This document shows, piece after piece, positions 1 through 8,875 of a stretch of 64,000 bases of DNA; the first letter of the stretch is position 1; each line of letters begins with the position of its first letter. The DNA comes from Fibrella forsythiae. Its GTDB lineage: Bacteria; Bacteroidota; Bacteroidia; Cytophagales; Spirosomataceae. The notes beneath the pieces were generated by a model. The model made no database searches. It was not told the origin of the DNA and saw only the letters and a list, made by a program, of their open reading frames with translations. The position numbers and the translations under genes are program-made. Where the stretch lies: NCBI RefSeq assembly GCF_017353175.1, contig NZ_JAFMYW010000001.1, forward strand, positions 1,240,001 to 1,304,000, given 5' to 3'.

Positions 1-1
1 C

Positions 2-394
2 CTGAACCGATCGGCCGAAGGCAATGAACTAACCGATTATCACCTCGAGGCAGGCATTGCCATGCTTCACAGCAGTGCCCCTACGTTTGCTGCTACGAAC
101 TGGCCAATGGTGTTGCACTATTACGACTTGCTTTTGAGCCGTAAACCATCACCTGTTGTGGCCCTTCACCGGTCTGTTGCCCTCGCCGAGGTTGCTGGCC
201 CGGCAGCTGCTATAGAGGCCATTATAAGCCTAACCGAACTGGCAACTAATCGCTATTACCATGCTGTGCTGGGCGATTTGTACGAACGGACTCTTCAGCA
301 TGACCTGGCCCGACAGCATTATTCGCAAAGTCTCAGCCTGACAACCTCAGCACCTGAAAGACAGCTACTGGAGCAGAAATTAGCCCGACTTTAA
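2..394 (+). CDS. ECF RNA polymerase sigma factor, C-terminal part only
   Basis: The reading frame is open from the window edge, so the start lies upstream. The visible 131 residues match the C-terminal helical region of the large ECF sigma factors with a DUF6596/TPR-like tail (ECF42-type). The marks are a TNW motif, the PSPVVALHRSVALAEV block (family form PSPVVxLNRAVAxAEV), and a final ERQLLEQKLARL close to the family ending. No sigma2 or sigma4 DNA-binding segment is inside the window. In this family the tail is thought to modulate the sigma factor in place of a separate anti-sigma. The identification rests on the tail alone. Confidence 0.75.
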   Translation: MNRSAEGNELTDYHLEAGIAMLHSSAPTFAATNWPMVLHYYDLLLSRKPSPVVALHRSVALAEVAGPAAAIEAIISLTELATNRYYHAVLGDLYERTLQHDLARQHYSQSLSLTTSAPERQLLEQKLARL

Positions 395-454
395 CGCAGC
401 CACCATTGCCGATATAGCAACTGGCTATCAACTTTGCAGCAGACCGCTACATCG

Positions 455-1153
455 ATGCAACGCTTCTGGCCAACCTTCCTTTTTTACCTTCTACTTTTCC
501 TGAACTGGCTACCAGCCTTAGCGCAGTCTGATCGGCAATCAAAGCAACGCGCCCGCTACAAGTATCTGATCTACGTACCTGAAGTCTATACGGCAACCCG
601 GAAGCCGTTACCGCTGATCATCTATCTGCATGGTGGTTCGCAACGGGGAGACGACCTCGGCAAACTGAAGCAGTATGGTCCACCCCATGCCATTGAGCAG
701 GGACTGACCATCGATGCGATCGTTGTTTCGCCCCAGTGCCCCGACGGCAAGTTCTGGTCAACGGATAACTGGTTCGATTCGCTGTACACCGAACTGAAGG
801 CAACCTACCGAATCGACCCCAAACGGGTGTACCTGACGGGCATCAGCATGGGCGGTTACGGCACCTGGCAAACGGCGGTGGCCTATCCCAACACCTTCGC
901 CGCCATTGCGCCCCTTTGTGGTGGCTGCGACGACTCGACCCAGATTTGCCGAATTAGGAACGTACCTGTCTGGGCCTTCCACGGCACCGACGACGACCTT
1001 GTTCCGTTCGAGGAAACCGCCCGGCTCATACGGCACCTGACTGCGTGCAAAGGCAAGGTTACTTTCACTAAACTTGCTGATAAAGGGCACAATATTCAGT
1101 ACCTCTATGAGGACAGATCAATTTATAACTGGCTGCTTAAGCAGCACCGGTAA
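455..1153 (+). CDS. Secreted alpha/beta hydrolase (dienelactone hydrolase/esterase-like)
   Basis: A 232-residue exported hydrolase. The ATG at 455 is preferred to the TTG at 434 because it puts a hydrophobic signal peptide, ending near ALAQS, at the very N terminus. The alpha/beta-hydrolase core shows the oxyanion-side YLHGGS, the nucleophile elbow GISMGGYG (Ser131), an acid in HGTDDDLVP (Asp180) and a His in DKGHN (His212). The layout resembles the phospholipase/carboxylesterase and PHB-depolymerase-like esterases of Bacteroidota. The substrate cannot be read from sequence. It follows the sigma-factor gene by 60 nt on the same strand, but no functional link is evident. Confidence 0.8.
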   Translation: MQRFWPTFLFYLLLFLNWLPALAQSDRQSKQRARYKYLIYVPEVYTATRKPLPLIIYLHGGSQRGDDLGKLKQYGPPHAIEQGLTIDAIVVSPQCPDGKFWSTDNWFDSLYTELKATYRIDPKRVYLTGISMGGYGTWQTAVAYPNTFAAIAPLCGGCDDSTQICRIRNVPVWAFHGTDDDLVPFEETARLIRHLTACKGKVTFTKLADKGHNIQYLYEDRSIYNWLLKQHR

Positions 1154-1164
1154 ATTACCACGCA

Positions 1165-1353
1165 TCAGCGCTGGGGCGGATTACGTTTCGCCCAGTTGTA
1201 TCCGGCAATGGCCACAACGATCATGATGACGCCTGTCACAAACTTGTACTTGTACATAGGCGCAGCAGGGTTCTCGCTGCGAAGAATATGCACGAACTGA
1301 AGCGCACCCAGCGCGGCAAGACATCCGATTATTAACTTGTTTCCTGTAGTCAT
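1165..1353 (-). CDS. Small two-helix membrane protein, unknown function
   Basis: A 62-residue protein with two hydrophobic segments (about residues 6-20 and 38-54) and a basic tail ending NPPQR. I start it at the ATG at 1353. A purine-rich AGGAAG lies a few bases upstream of it on the minus strand, and the longer frame back to 1428 adds a non-hydrophobic, Cys-rich leader unlike a real N terminus. It is convergent with the hydrolase gene, 11 nt away. I do not recognise a family. Confidence 0.5.
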   Translation of the reverse strand: MTTGNKLIIGCLAALGALQFVHILRSENPAAPMYKYKFVTGVIMIVVAIAGYNWAKRNPPQR

Positions 1354-1485
1354 AGTCTTCCTGCTAAATACACATGAAACTTGCTTCGCAGAGTAGCACT
1401 CTAAATACACAATTGCGCACTTAGCCAATCAACGAACGTGACTGTCTGATGCACCAATATAGCTGACTTCCAATTGTGAATCTGG

Positions 1486-2364
1486 TTAATTGTAATTTGT
1501 GTGGTAGCTCCGAATGTAGTCGCTTGGCGACATGCCCATCACGTCTTTAAACTGCCGGTTGAAGTTTGACAGGTTCGTGTAGCCACATTTTACCGCGATG
1601 TGGCCAATGGTCTCTTTCGATTCGCGCAAATGGCGACAGGCCTGTTCAACGCGAACCTCGTTGAGTAAGGTAGAAAAGGTTTTACGCGTGTGCTGCCTGA
1701 AGAACCGGCAGAATGCGCCGGGTGTCAGGTTAGCGATGTTAGCTACATTGTCGAGGGTGATCGGCGAACTATAATGCTCGAAAATATAGGAAAAGACTTT
1801 TTCTAGCCGGTAATGATCTTCCGGGCGCTGCGGCTGTTCGTAGGCCGAAATGGAAAGCACCTCCCGGTCGGGGTTAATAGCCAGATAATCCAGTATTCTG
1901 AGCAAGTTCAGCAACTGGTCGAACGGCCGTAGTGTCGGCAGCTCGGCTACCAGTTGGGCCAGCGGGTGCCCTTCCCCACAGCAAACACGAACACCGTGCT
2001 GCGATTCGCGCAGGAGTTGCTCGATGTGATGGGTTTCGGGCAAACTGAAAAGTGTTGCCTCCAGCTGATCGGCCCGAAAAAAAAGGGTGGTCGATGCAGC
2101 ACGCAGTGTTGAGCCCGCCTGAAAATAGGCCGGGTCGCTCCGAAACACATGCGGCAGGTTGGTTCCGAGCATCAGCACATCGAACTGCGCGAACCGATCA
2201 ATCCGGTCGCCTACGATCAGGGTCCCTTCGCCCCGCTGAATCAGGGTGAGCTGAATTTCGGGGTGGAAATGCAGATGCCCGTAAAAGTGGGGCAGGTCGT
2301 CCTGCTCAACTCTGAACGACCGGGCATCGACGGAAGGGATTTTGAACAGAAGGGGCTTTTTCAA
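1486..2364 (-). CDS. AraC-family transcriptional regulator of the hydroxyproline cluster
   Basis: A 292-residue regulator. The N-terminal half is a cupin-like sensor with the HFHPEIQLTLI signature at about residues 32-42. The C-terminal 100 residues are a double helix-turn-helix AraC domain ending with the classic CGYTNLSNFNRQFK and MGMSPSDYIRSY blocks. It is transcribed divergently from the hydroxyproline catabolic genes across a 144-nt AT-rich gap. The usual arrangement for such a pair is a local activator responding to the pathway substrate. The role is inferred from position; the family assignment is firm. Confidence 0.9.
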   Translation of the reverse strand: MKKPLLFKIPSVDARSFRVEQDDLPHFYGHLHFHPEIQLTLIQRGEGTLIVGDRIDRFAQFDVLMLGTNLPHVFRSDPAYFQAGSTLRAASTTLFFRADQLEATLFSLPETHHIEQLLRESQHGVRVCCGEGHPLAQLVAELPTLRPFDQLLNLLRILDYLAINPDREVLSISAYEQPQRPEDHYRLEKVFSYIFEHYSSPITLDNVANIANLTPGAFCRFFRQHTRKTFSTLLNEVRVEQACRHLRESKETIGHIAVKCGYTNLSNFNRQFKDVMGMSPSDYIRSYHTNYN

Positions 2365-2399
2365 TATATTCTTTACCCGTTAAAAAAGGTTTAAGATCA

Positions 2400-2416
2400 A
2401 ATATAGTGAATATAGT
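2400..2416. promoter_or_regulatory. Possible operator: direct repeat in the AraC/hydroxyproline divergent promoter
   Basis: The octamer AATATAGT occurs twice with a 9-bp period (2400-2407 and 2409-2416) in the AT-rich region between the divergent AraC gene and the deaminase gene. AraC proteins commonly bind such direct repeats, so this is a reasonable but unproven operator candidate. Confidence 0.3.
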
Positions 2417-2508
2417 ATCAATATCAACGAACCATGCATGATGCCCAAAATCAGGTTCTGCTTACTTTTGAACCATAGTTTTCAACTTTAACTGTGTCTG
2501 TTACAACT

Positions 2509-3498
2509 ATGGGTGTTTCTGTTCAATGGGAAGGCGTGTACCCCGCGCTACTGACTCCGTTCACGGCGAACGATCAACTCGATCTGCCGCTTTTCGAGAA
2601 AAATCTGCATGCCCAGCTCGACGCGGGTGTGCATGGATTCATCATTGGTGGCTCGCTGGGCGAAGCCAGTACGCTGTTGAACGACGAGAAAATAGAACTG
2701 CTTCAGTCGGCCCTGGGCGTTTGCCAGGGCAACGTACCTGTGCTGGTCAACATTGCCGAGCAGGGCACCAAACAGGCCATTGCCCGGGCTCACGAGGCCG
2801 AAACCAACGGGGCCGACGGCCTGATGCTGTTGCCGCCGATGCGCTACCCCGCCGATGCCCGCGAAACGGTCACGTTCTTTAAAGCTGTAGCCGAAGAGAC
2901 GTCGCTGCCCATCATGATCTACAATAATCCGTACGATTACAAGATCATGACCACCGTTGCCATGTTTGAGGAACTGGCCACGCTCCCCAACATTCAGGCC
3001 GTGAAGGAATCGACCCGCGACCTGACCAACATCACCCGCATGCGCAATGCGTTCGGCGATCGGTTCAAGCTGATGGGCGGCGTTGATACGCTGGCGCTGG
3101 AAGCTCTGCTGCTGGGTTGCGATGGCTGGGTTGGTGGCCTGGTTGATGCCTTCCCTACCGAAACAATGGCGATTTATGACCTGGCCAAAGCGGGCAACGT
3201 GGCAGAGGCACTGGAGATATACCGCTGGTTCATGCCCCTGCTGGAACTGGACATTCATCCCAAACTGGTGCAATATATCAAGCTGGCGGCGCAGGCAACA
3301 GGCATTGGTTCTGAGTACGTTCGCGCTCCCCGGCTACCGCTGATCGGCGCCGAACGCGAGCAGGTGCTGGCGGTCATCAACACGGCTCTGGCCAAACGTC
3401 CCACATTGTCGACCGGTAAACCTGTTGCAACAGATAAGCTGTCAACGCCCCTGAACCCGGCATTGACAACCCAGAATCCAGCCGTTTTCATCAATTAG
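2509..3498 (+). CDS. Dihydrodipicolinate synthase-family protein, probable pyrroline-4-hydroxy-2-carboxylate deaminase
   Basis: A 329-residue TIM-barrel protein of the DHDPS/NAL family (ATG at 2509; a GTG at 2494 would add five residues). Visible marks are the GGSLGE loop, the YNNP motif with Tyr138, and the Schiff-base lysine in VKEST (Lys166). Next to a hydroxyproline epimerase and a D-amino-acid oxidase-like gene, the likely reaction is conversion of 1-pyrroline-4-hydroxy-2-carboxylate to alpha-ketoglutarate semialdehyde with loss of ammonia, rather than lysine biosynthesis. The last 30 residues are Thr/Pro-rich and extend past the usual fold. The stop is 2 nt before the next start, indicating an operon. 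Confidence 0.85.
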   Translation: MGVSVQWEGVYPALLTPFTANDQLDLPLFEKNLHAQLDAGVHGFIIGGSLGEASTLLNDEKIELLQSALGVCQGNVPVLVNIAEQGTKQAIARAHEAETNGADGLMLLPPMRYPADARETVTFFKAVAEETSLPIMIYNNPYDYKIMTTVAMFEELATLPNIQAVKESTRDLTNITRMRNAFGDRFKLMGGVDTLALEALLLGCDGWVGGLVDAFPTETMAIYDLAKAGNVAEALEIYRWFMPLLELDIHPKLVQYIKLAAQATGIGSEYVRAPRLPLIGAEREQVLAVINTALAKRPTLSTGKPVATDKLSTPLNPALTTQNPAVFIN

Positions 3499-3500
3499 GT

Positions 3501-4505
3501 ATGGCTGAATACCATTTTTTCTGCATCGACGCCCACACCTGCGGGAATCCGGTCCGGGTGGTTACGGGCGGCAGCATTCCGTTTTTGCAGGGCGAAAACA
3601 TGAGCGAAAAACGGCAGCATTTCCTGCGCGAATACGACTGGATTCGCACCGGATTGATGTTTGAACCACGCGGTCATGATATGATGTCGGGGAGTATTCT
3701 GTACCCACCGACTGATCCGGCCAACGATGCGGGCGTGCTGTTCATCGAAACGTCGGGCTGTTTGCCCATGTGCGGTCACGGCACGATCGGCACGGTGACG
3801 GTCGCCATTGAGCAAAATCTGATTCGGCCAAAAACGGCGGGCGTACTGAATCTGGAGGTTCCCGCCGGGTTGGTCAGGGCAGAGTACGTACAGGAAGGCA
3901 GCAAGGTTACGTCGGTGAAAATCACCAACATAAAATCGTACCTGGCTGCCGAGCAACTCACCGTCGACTGCCCCGACCTGGGTACGTTGACCGTCGACGT
4001 GGCCTACGGCGGAAACTTCTATGCCATTGTCGACGTGCAGCCTAATTTCCCCGGACTGGAACATTATAAAGCCGAGCAGCTTATTGCCTGGGCGCGGGTG
4101 ATGCGGCAACGCATGAACGAGCAATACACGTTTACGCACCCCGAAAACCCGACGATCAACGGCCTGAGCCACATTCTCTGGACCGGTAAACCAATCAAGG
4201 AGACATCGACCGCCCGCAATGCCGTGTTCTACGGCGACAAGGCGATCGACCGGTCTCCGTGCGGAACAGGTACGTCGGCGCGGCTGGCGCAGTGGTATGC
4301 CAAAGGGTGGCTGAAACCGGGCGAAACCTTTGTGCACGAGAGCATCATCGGCTCCATCTTCAACGGGCGCATTGAAGCTGAAACAGAGCTGGCCGGCAAA
4401 CCGGCCATTGTTCCGAGCATTGAAGGCTGGGCTCGAATCCACGGTTATAATCACCTGATTCTGAACGATGATGATCCGTACGTACACGGTTTTCAGGTTA
4501 TCTAA
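3501..4505 (+). CDS. 4-hydroxyproline epimerase (proline racemase family)
   Basis: A 334-residue member of the proline racemase superfamily. Both catalytic cysteines are present: Cys91 in PMCGHG and Cys254 in SPCGTGTSA. The related trans-3-hydroxy-L-proline dehydratases have lost the first cysteine, so two cysteines point to epimerase chemistry, trans-4-hydroxy-L-proline to cis-4-hydroxy-D-proline. The next gene encodes an FAD oxidase able to take the D-epimer and the preceding one a deaminase for the resulting pyrroline, so the three steps are consecutive. It is cytoplasmic, with no signal peptide. Confidence 0.9.
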   Translation: MAEYHFFCIDAHTCGNPVRVVTGGSIPFLQGENMSEKRQHFLREYDWIRTGLMFEPRGHDMMSGSILYPPTDPANDAGVLFIETSGCLPMCGHGTIGTVTVAIEQNLIRPKTAGVLNLEVPAGLVRAEYVQEGSKVTSVKITNIKSYLAAEQLTVDCPDLGTLTVDVAYGGNFYAIVDVQPNFPGLEHYKAEQLIAWARVMRQRMNEQYTFTHPENPTINGLSHILWTGKPIKETSTARNAVFYGDKAIDRSPCGTGTSARLAQWYAKGWLKPGETFVHESIIGSIFNGRIEAETELAGKPAIVPSIEGWARIHGYNHLILNDDDPYVHGFQVI

Positions 4506-4579
4506 AAAGGTAAAGAGTGGTGCTGCCGGGTACGTTCTCCGAAAGCGCCACTCGCTCACTCTTCATTCATTCTGTTAAG

Positions 4580-5824
4580 ATGCACGTTGGTATTGTTGGT
4601 GGCGGAATTATCGGGCTTTGTTCTGCCTATTACCTGCACAAAGCGGGGCACCGCGTTACATTGTTCGATCAATCCCCCATTGCCGATGGCTGTTCCTTCG
4701 GTAACGCGGGTATGATTGTGCCCAGCCATATTGTTCCGCTGGCGCAACCGGGTATGATTGCCAAGGGAATGCGCTGGATGCTGAAGTCGACCAGCCCATT
4801 CTACGTAAAACCGCGCCTGAACGCCGATCTGATGCGCTGGGGCTGGCTGTTCTACCGCCATGCCACGCCCGAACACGTCAACCGGTCGATACCGGTACTG
4901 CGCGACCTGAGTCTGTTGAGCAAAACGCTGTATCAGGATCTGGCCGCCAACGGCGATCTGACCTTTGAGTGGCAGGAACGGGGCCTGTTCATGCTCTATA
5001 AAACCGCCGGGGCCGAACACGAAATGGCCGAAGAAGCCGACGTAGCCAACCGGGCGGGCATTGAAGCACGTATACTTTCCGGCCAACAGGTGCAGGATAT
5101 GGAACCTGCCACGCGCGTGGATGTGCGGGGCGGCATACTGTATCCCGGCGATGCCCACCTGAATCCAAATGAGCTGATTCTCTCGCTGGTAACGTACCTG
5201 CGCAAGGAAGGCGTCACCATCCTGGACAACCACACCGTAACTGGTTTCGGGAAAACGGGAGCGCGTATTACATCGGTGCAAAGCGCACAGGGTAATACCG
5301 CCATCGATACGCTGGTGGTAGCGAGCGGGGCCTGGTCGGCAGATATTTCCCGCCAATTAGGGCTGACCCTATCGTTGCAGGGCGGGAAAGGCTACAGTTT
5401 CATGCTCCGGAACCTGACCAGCAACGTACGTATACCAGCCATTATGCTCGAAGCCCGGGCAACCGCCACGCCAATGGGCCGTGACCTCCGCTTTGCCGGT
5501 ACGCTGGAAGTTGCCGGCACCGATATGTCGGTGAATATGAACCGGGTACGCGGCATTGTGCAATCGATCAATAACTATTACCCGGAAATACCAGTTGACA
5601 TGCCAGTTGTTGACAAGGTATGGCGCGGTCTGCGCCCCTGTTCGCCGGATGGCCTGCCTTACATTGGCCGTGCTACGACCTACGATAATCTGGTGGTAGC
5701 CACCGGCCACGGCATGATGGGCCTGAGTCTGGGACCTGCCACCGGCAAGCTGGTCAGTGAACTTGTTAGCGACTCCGTATCCAGCCTGGCGATAGACGCC
5801 TTCAGGCCAGGTCGTTTTGCTTAA
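4580..5824 (+). CDS. FAD-dependent D-amino-acid (cis-4-hydroxy-D-proline) dehydrogenase, DadA-like
   Basis: A 414-residue DAO-family flavoprotein. The ATG at 4580 places the dinucleotide-binding GIVGGGIIGL at the N terminus, followed by an acidic residue after the second strand (LFDQS). The upstream GTG frame from 4517 adds residues with no role. The C-terminal GLRPCSPDGLPYIGR and ATGHGMMGLSLGPATG blocks are typical of DadA-like dehydrogenases. In this cluster it should oxidise cis-4-hydroxy-D-proline to the pyrroline used by the upstream deaminase. It follows the epimerase by 74 nt. Confidence 0.85.
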   Translation: MHVGIVGGGIIGLCSAYYLHKAGHRVTLFDQSPIADGCSFGNAGMIVPSHIVPLAQPGMIAKGMRWMLKSTSPFYVKPRLNADLMRWGWLFYRHATPEHVNRSIPVLRDLSLLSKTLYQDLAANGDLTFEWQERGLFMLYKTAGAEHEMAEEADVANRAGIEARILSGQQVQDMEPATRVDVRGGILYPGDAHLNPNELILSLVTYLRKEGVTILDNHTVTGFGKTGARITSVQSAQGNTAIDTLVVASGAWSADISRQLGLTLSLQGGKGYSFMLRNLTSNVRIPAIMLEARATATPMGRDLRFAGTLEVAGTDMSVNMNRVRGIVQSINNYYPEIPVDMPVVDKVWRGLRPCSPDGLPYIGRATTYDNLVVATGHGMMGLSLGPATGKLVSELVSDSVSSLAIDAFRPGRFA

Positions 5825-5845
5825 CAAACACGGCGTTTCCAGCAC

Positions 5846-6187
5846 ATGGGAATCAACTACGACAATAAAATCTTTCGGGCCGTAGCCAATACAGCAAACG
5901 GTGAAACCTCATCGAATACGGTTTTTCACTACCGGCAGGTAGGCGCGATGCTGATTGCCAATTACAGCGGCGGGCGGATCGTAACGGGTCATTTGCTCGG
6001 TTTCGTTGACGAAGCAGGCCACCTCGATTTTCGGTACCACCAGATCAACGTCGAGGGAAAGCTGATGACCGGCCGATGTACGTCGGTGCCGGAACTCCTG
6101 CCAACGGGTAAGATTCGCCTGCACGAAACCTGGCAGTGGACCTCCGGCGACCAATCGGCGGGCACCTCGATTATCGACGAGGTGTAG
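5846..6187 (+). CDS. Small conserved protein (family often labelled N-acetylglutamate synthase)
   Basis: A 113-residue protein made of short beta-type stretches: NGETSSNTVFHY, ANYSGGRI, LDFRYHQIN, KIRLHETWQW, and a final SIIDEV. I recognise the pattern as a small widespread family that databases often call n-acetylglutamate synthase, a name I regard as unreliable because no GNAT acyltransferase motif is visible. It begins 21 nt after the oxidase gene on the same strand and may be the last gene of the hydroxyproline operon. The function is unknown. Confidence 0.65.
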   Translation: MGINYDNKIFRAVANTANGETSSNTVFHYRQVGAMLIANYSGGRIVTGHLLGFVDEAGHLDFRYHQINVEGKLMTGRCTSVPELLPTGKIRLHETWQWTSGDQSAGTSIIDEV

Positions 6188-6250
6188 GCATGTACCATCG
6201 CTAAATCAATTACCTACCCGGCGAAACCTCCGGACGAATACGCAGCCTAC

Positions 6251-8656
6251 CTACTGAACCGACCATTCGATAATGCCACTGGCGGCATCTTTCGGTAGCT
6301 GAACCATCATGCGTAGTGCCGTGGTTTGCACCGGTTCAAAGCTGACCTCGTCATAGCGGTCTTTGGTCACCACGTAGGGCGACTTTGCCTTCACTTCCTG
6401 CCAATCACCCGTTGGCGTCTGGTACATCAGTTTCCACGATGCCGGAATGCGGCAACCGCCCCAGGGACTATCATCGAACCAATATACGTTCGACGACGAC
6501 ACCGTGGCAGGTTGGGCAAACGTATACTGTACCCATTGCAGCGTATCTTTTTTGGGCCACCAGTGGTAGTACAGATTATCGCGGTCGTTGGAGTTTTTTG
6601 GCGTATCCTGATCATTCAGCGCCATTAGCGTTTTGGTTTTATGCGAGGCCGTGATGGTGCTCGTTGCCGCAATGGTTGGGGCGGGGGTGGGTCGGGCCGC
6701 AGTGGGTTTTGCCGCCAGCCACACAGCCATTTCACCCGCCCCCCGGTTGGCCCAGGCATAATACGGAATGGCTTTCAGCGAGGCCACACTGGTTTCCAGT
6801 AAACCGCTGGTAGTTCGACGGGCTTTCAGCACCTGCCCGGTAATGACATCGATGCCACCCAGCAGGGCCGGATCAAACGAGGCCTGTAGTGGAGCGTTAT
6901 CGGGAATGATCAGATCGAGCACGTGGCCATCTGTCGCATCCGGCCACTCGGCGCAGTAGACCATGGGTCCGCGTTCCAGCGCCACTTTATCCTGATCGGC
7001 TTTCACCTTTGCACTGGCCTGCACCCGCCGGATGGGCATAGGCAACGACAGCCGCACTACGTCGCCTTTTTTCCAGTTACGGCTTACCACCGCATAGCCG
7101 TTTTCCAGCGTGTAGGCCAGCGGTTTGCCATTTAACGTAAGCGTAACCGGCATCTCGTTCTGGCTGGCGAAGGCGTAGAGGCTTCCGGGCACGGGTTTAT
7201 TCTGCGCCCAACCCGGAATACGAATGGCCAGATCAATGGGTCTTAATTTGGCGGCATCGACCGTAAAGGCCACGTCGCCATTCCAGGGGTACGTTGTTTC
7301 CTGCGTAACGGTGATTGGCATCCCATTCAGCTGTACCGTGGCGGTACTATTGATGAATAGATTGACGTACAGCCGATTACCACGCTGCGCATACACGTAC
7401 CCGGGCACCGACGGAATGAACCGGCACACGTTACTGGGGCAGCACGCGCAGCCAAACCAGGCACTGCGGGCGTGTTGCCCCTTCGATTCCAATGGGTTGG
7501 GATAGAAAAAACGGTCGCCGCTGAGCGATACGCCCGACAGCATGCCGTTGTAGAGGGTCCGTTCCAGCACGTCATAATACCGTGAATCGCCGTGGAGCAG
7601 GAACAGCCGCTGGTTCCAGTAGATGTTGCCAATGGCCGCGCAGGTTTCGTTATAGGCCGCCATATTCGGCAACTCAAACGCTTTTCCGAATCCTTCGTGG
7701 CCACCCTCAGCCCCGATCCCGCCGGTGAGGTAATATTTATCGGCAACCACATCGTTCCAGATCCGGTCAATGGCCGCCAGGTACGCTTTGTCGCCGGTGA
7801 TGGCGGCTACGTCGGCCATGCCCGAATACATGTAGGTAGCCCGAACGGCGTGCCCAACGGCCTCCGTCTGTTCAACAACCGGCTTATGATCCTGGCTGTA
7901 TTCCTGCCCTTTTCCGCGAACATCGAGCATAAACTTGGCCAGGTCGAGGTACTGTTTTTTACCGGTGCTGCGGTAGAGCTTGACCAGCCCCATTTCAACA
8001 ATCTGATGGCCCGGCGCGTAACTCAGTTTACCCGGCCCAAATTCGCGCACCAGCAGATCGGCATTTTTCAGGGCTACGTTCAGAAACGTACGTTTGCCCG
8101 TTGCCTGATAATGCGCCACGGCCGCTTCGAACAGGTGGCCGCTGTTGTATAATTCGTGGCTCAGATCCGATTCTTTCTCCCACCGTTTCAGGCCCGACCA
8201 GGGGTGCGGATGCAGCGGATCGATGGTTCGGGCGGTATAGAGATAACCATCTGGTTCCTGCGCCCTGGCCACGTACTCAATCAGCGAGTCGACCCGGGCT
8301 TCCAGCTTTTTATCCGGAAATGTCTGGAGCGAATAGCTGGCTCCTTCAATGATTTTATAGATGTCGGTATCGTCGAACGGAAACTCGGTACAGAACTTCG
8401 TGCCCGCCTTCAGGTGACCGGCCACCAGAAAATTATCGACCCGGCCGGTGCTGTAGCAGTGCTTTAGCGCAATGGGAATCGTAACGTCGTGGTTGAGCCG
8501 GATACGCGGCGCCCAGAACTTGTCGGTCACTTTCACCGCCGTAAACGGCACCGGCTGAATCGGATAATCGCCGCTGGCCTTCGACTGCGCGCTGCCGGCC
8601 AGGGTCGTTCCCAGACAGGCAATCATCAGGAGGCCTTTTTTGATAAGGATGTGCAT
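6251..8656 (-). CDS. GH127 beta-L-arabinofuranosidase-like glycoside hydrolase with C-terminal discoidin-like domain
   Basis: An 801-residue exported enzyme: signal peptide in the first 23 residues (cleavage near GSAQS), a GH127/DUF1680 alpha/alpha barrel to about residue 560, then an F5/8 type C (discoidin-like) beta domain from about 660 to the end. The metal and catalytic pattern of the family is present: Glu337 and Cys339 in YNETCAA, Cys405 and Cys406 in GCACCPSN. The region 625-665 is an Ala/Thr/Pro-rich linker. It should remove beta-L-arabinofuranose from plant glycans in the periplasm. It is convergent with the hydroxyproline operon. Both could serve growth on hydroxyproline-rich, arabinosylated plant proteins, which is inference. 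Confidence 0.9.
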   Translation of the reverse strand: MHILIKKGLLMIACLGTTLAGSAQSKASGDYPIQPVPFTAVKVTDKFWAPRIRLNHDVTIPIALKHCYSTGRVDNFLVAGHLKAGTKFCTEFPFDDTDIYKIIEGASYSLQTFPDKKLEARVDSLIEYVARAQEPDGYLYTARTIDPLHPHPWSGLKRWEKESDLSHELYNSGHLFEAAVAHYQATGKRTFLNVALKNADLLVREFGPGKLSYAPGHQIVEMGLVKLYRSTGKKQYLDLAKFMLDVRGKGQEYSQDHKPVVEQTEAVGHAVRATYMYSGMADVAAITGDKAYLAAIDRIWNDVVADKYYLTGGIGAEGGHEGFGKAFELPNMAAYNETCAAIGNIYWNQRLFLLHGDSRYYDVLERTLYNGMLSGVSLSGDRFFYPNPLESKGQHARSAWFGCACCPSNVCRFIPSVPGYVYAQRGNRLYVNLFINSTATVQLNGMPITVTQETTYPWNGDVAFTVDAAKLRPIDLAIRIPGWAQNKPVPGSLYAFASQNEMPVTLTLNGKPLAYTLENGYAVVSRNWKKGDVVRLSLPMPIRRVQASAKVKADQDKVALERGPMVYCAEWPDATDGHVLDLIIPDNAPLQASFDPALLGGIDVITGQVLKARRTTSGLLETSVASLKAIPYYAWANRGAGEMAVWLAAKPTAARPTPAPTIAATSTITASHKTKTLMALNDQDTPKNSNDRDNLYYHWWPKKDTLQWVQYTFAQPATVSSSNVYWFDDSPWGGCRIPASWKLMYQTPTGDWQEVKAKSPYVVTKDRYDEVSFEPVQTTALRMMVQLPKDAASGIIEWSVQ

Positions 8657-8875
8657 GGGAGTTCGTGAATGGGCTGACTGGCCCGTATCGATCAGACTAC
8701 CTAACGAAGATACGCTGTACCGAAATCCTTCGTGCCGCCAGGATGGACAGTTGCTGATAGTATTTTAACAAATACAAGCCGTATCCAGCTTAAAAACGGT
8801 AATCAGGCGCTTACTTGCCATATAATCAATGGCATTATAGCCACGAAGCAGCATTTCATTCGCCACTTATCCCAT

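Noticed and set aside
3495-4559. A 354-residue open frame on the minus strand opposite the hydroxyproline epimerase
   Set aside because: It lies wholly against a clear enzyme with catalytic motifs, has no domain character and reads as His/Arg/Gln-rich antisense translation of GC-rich codons.
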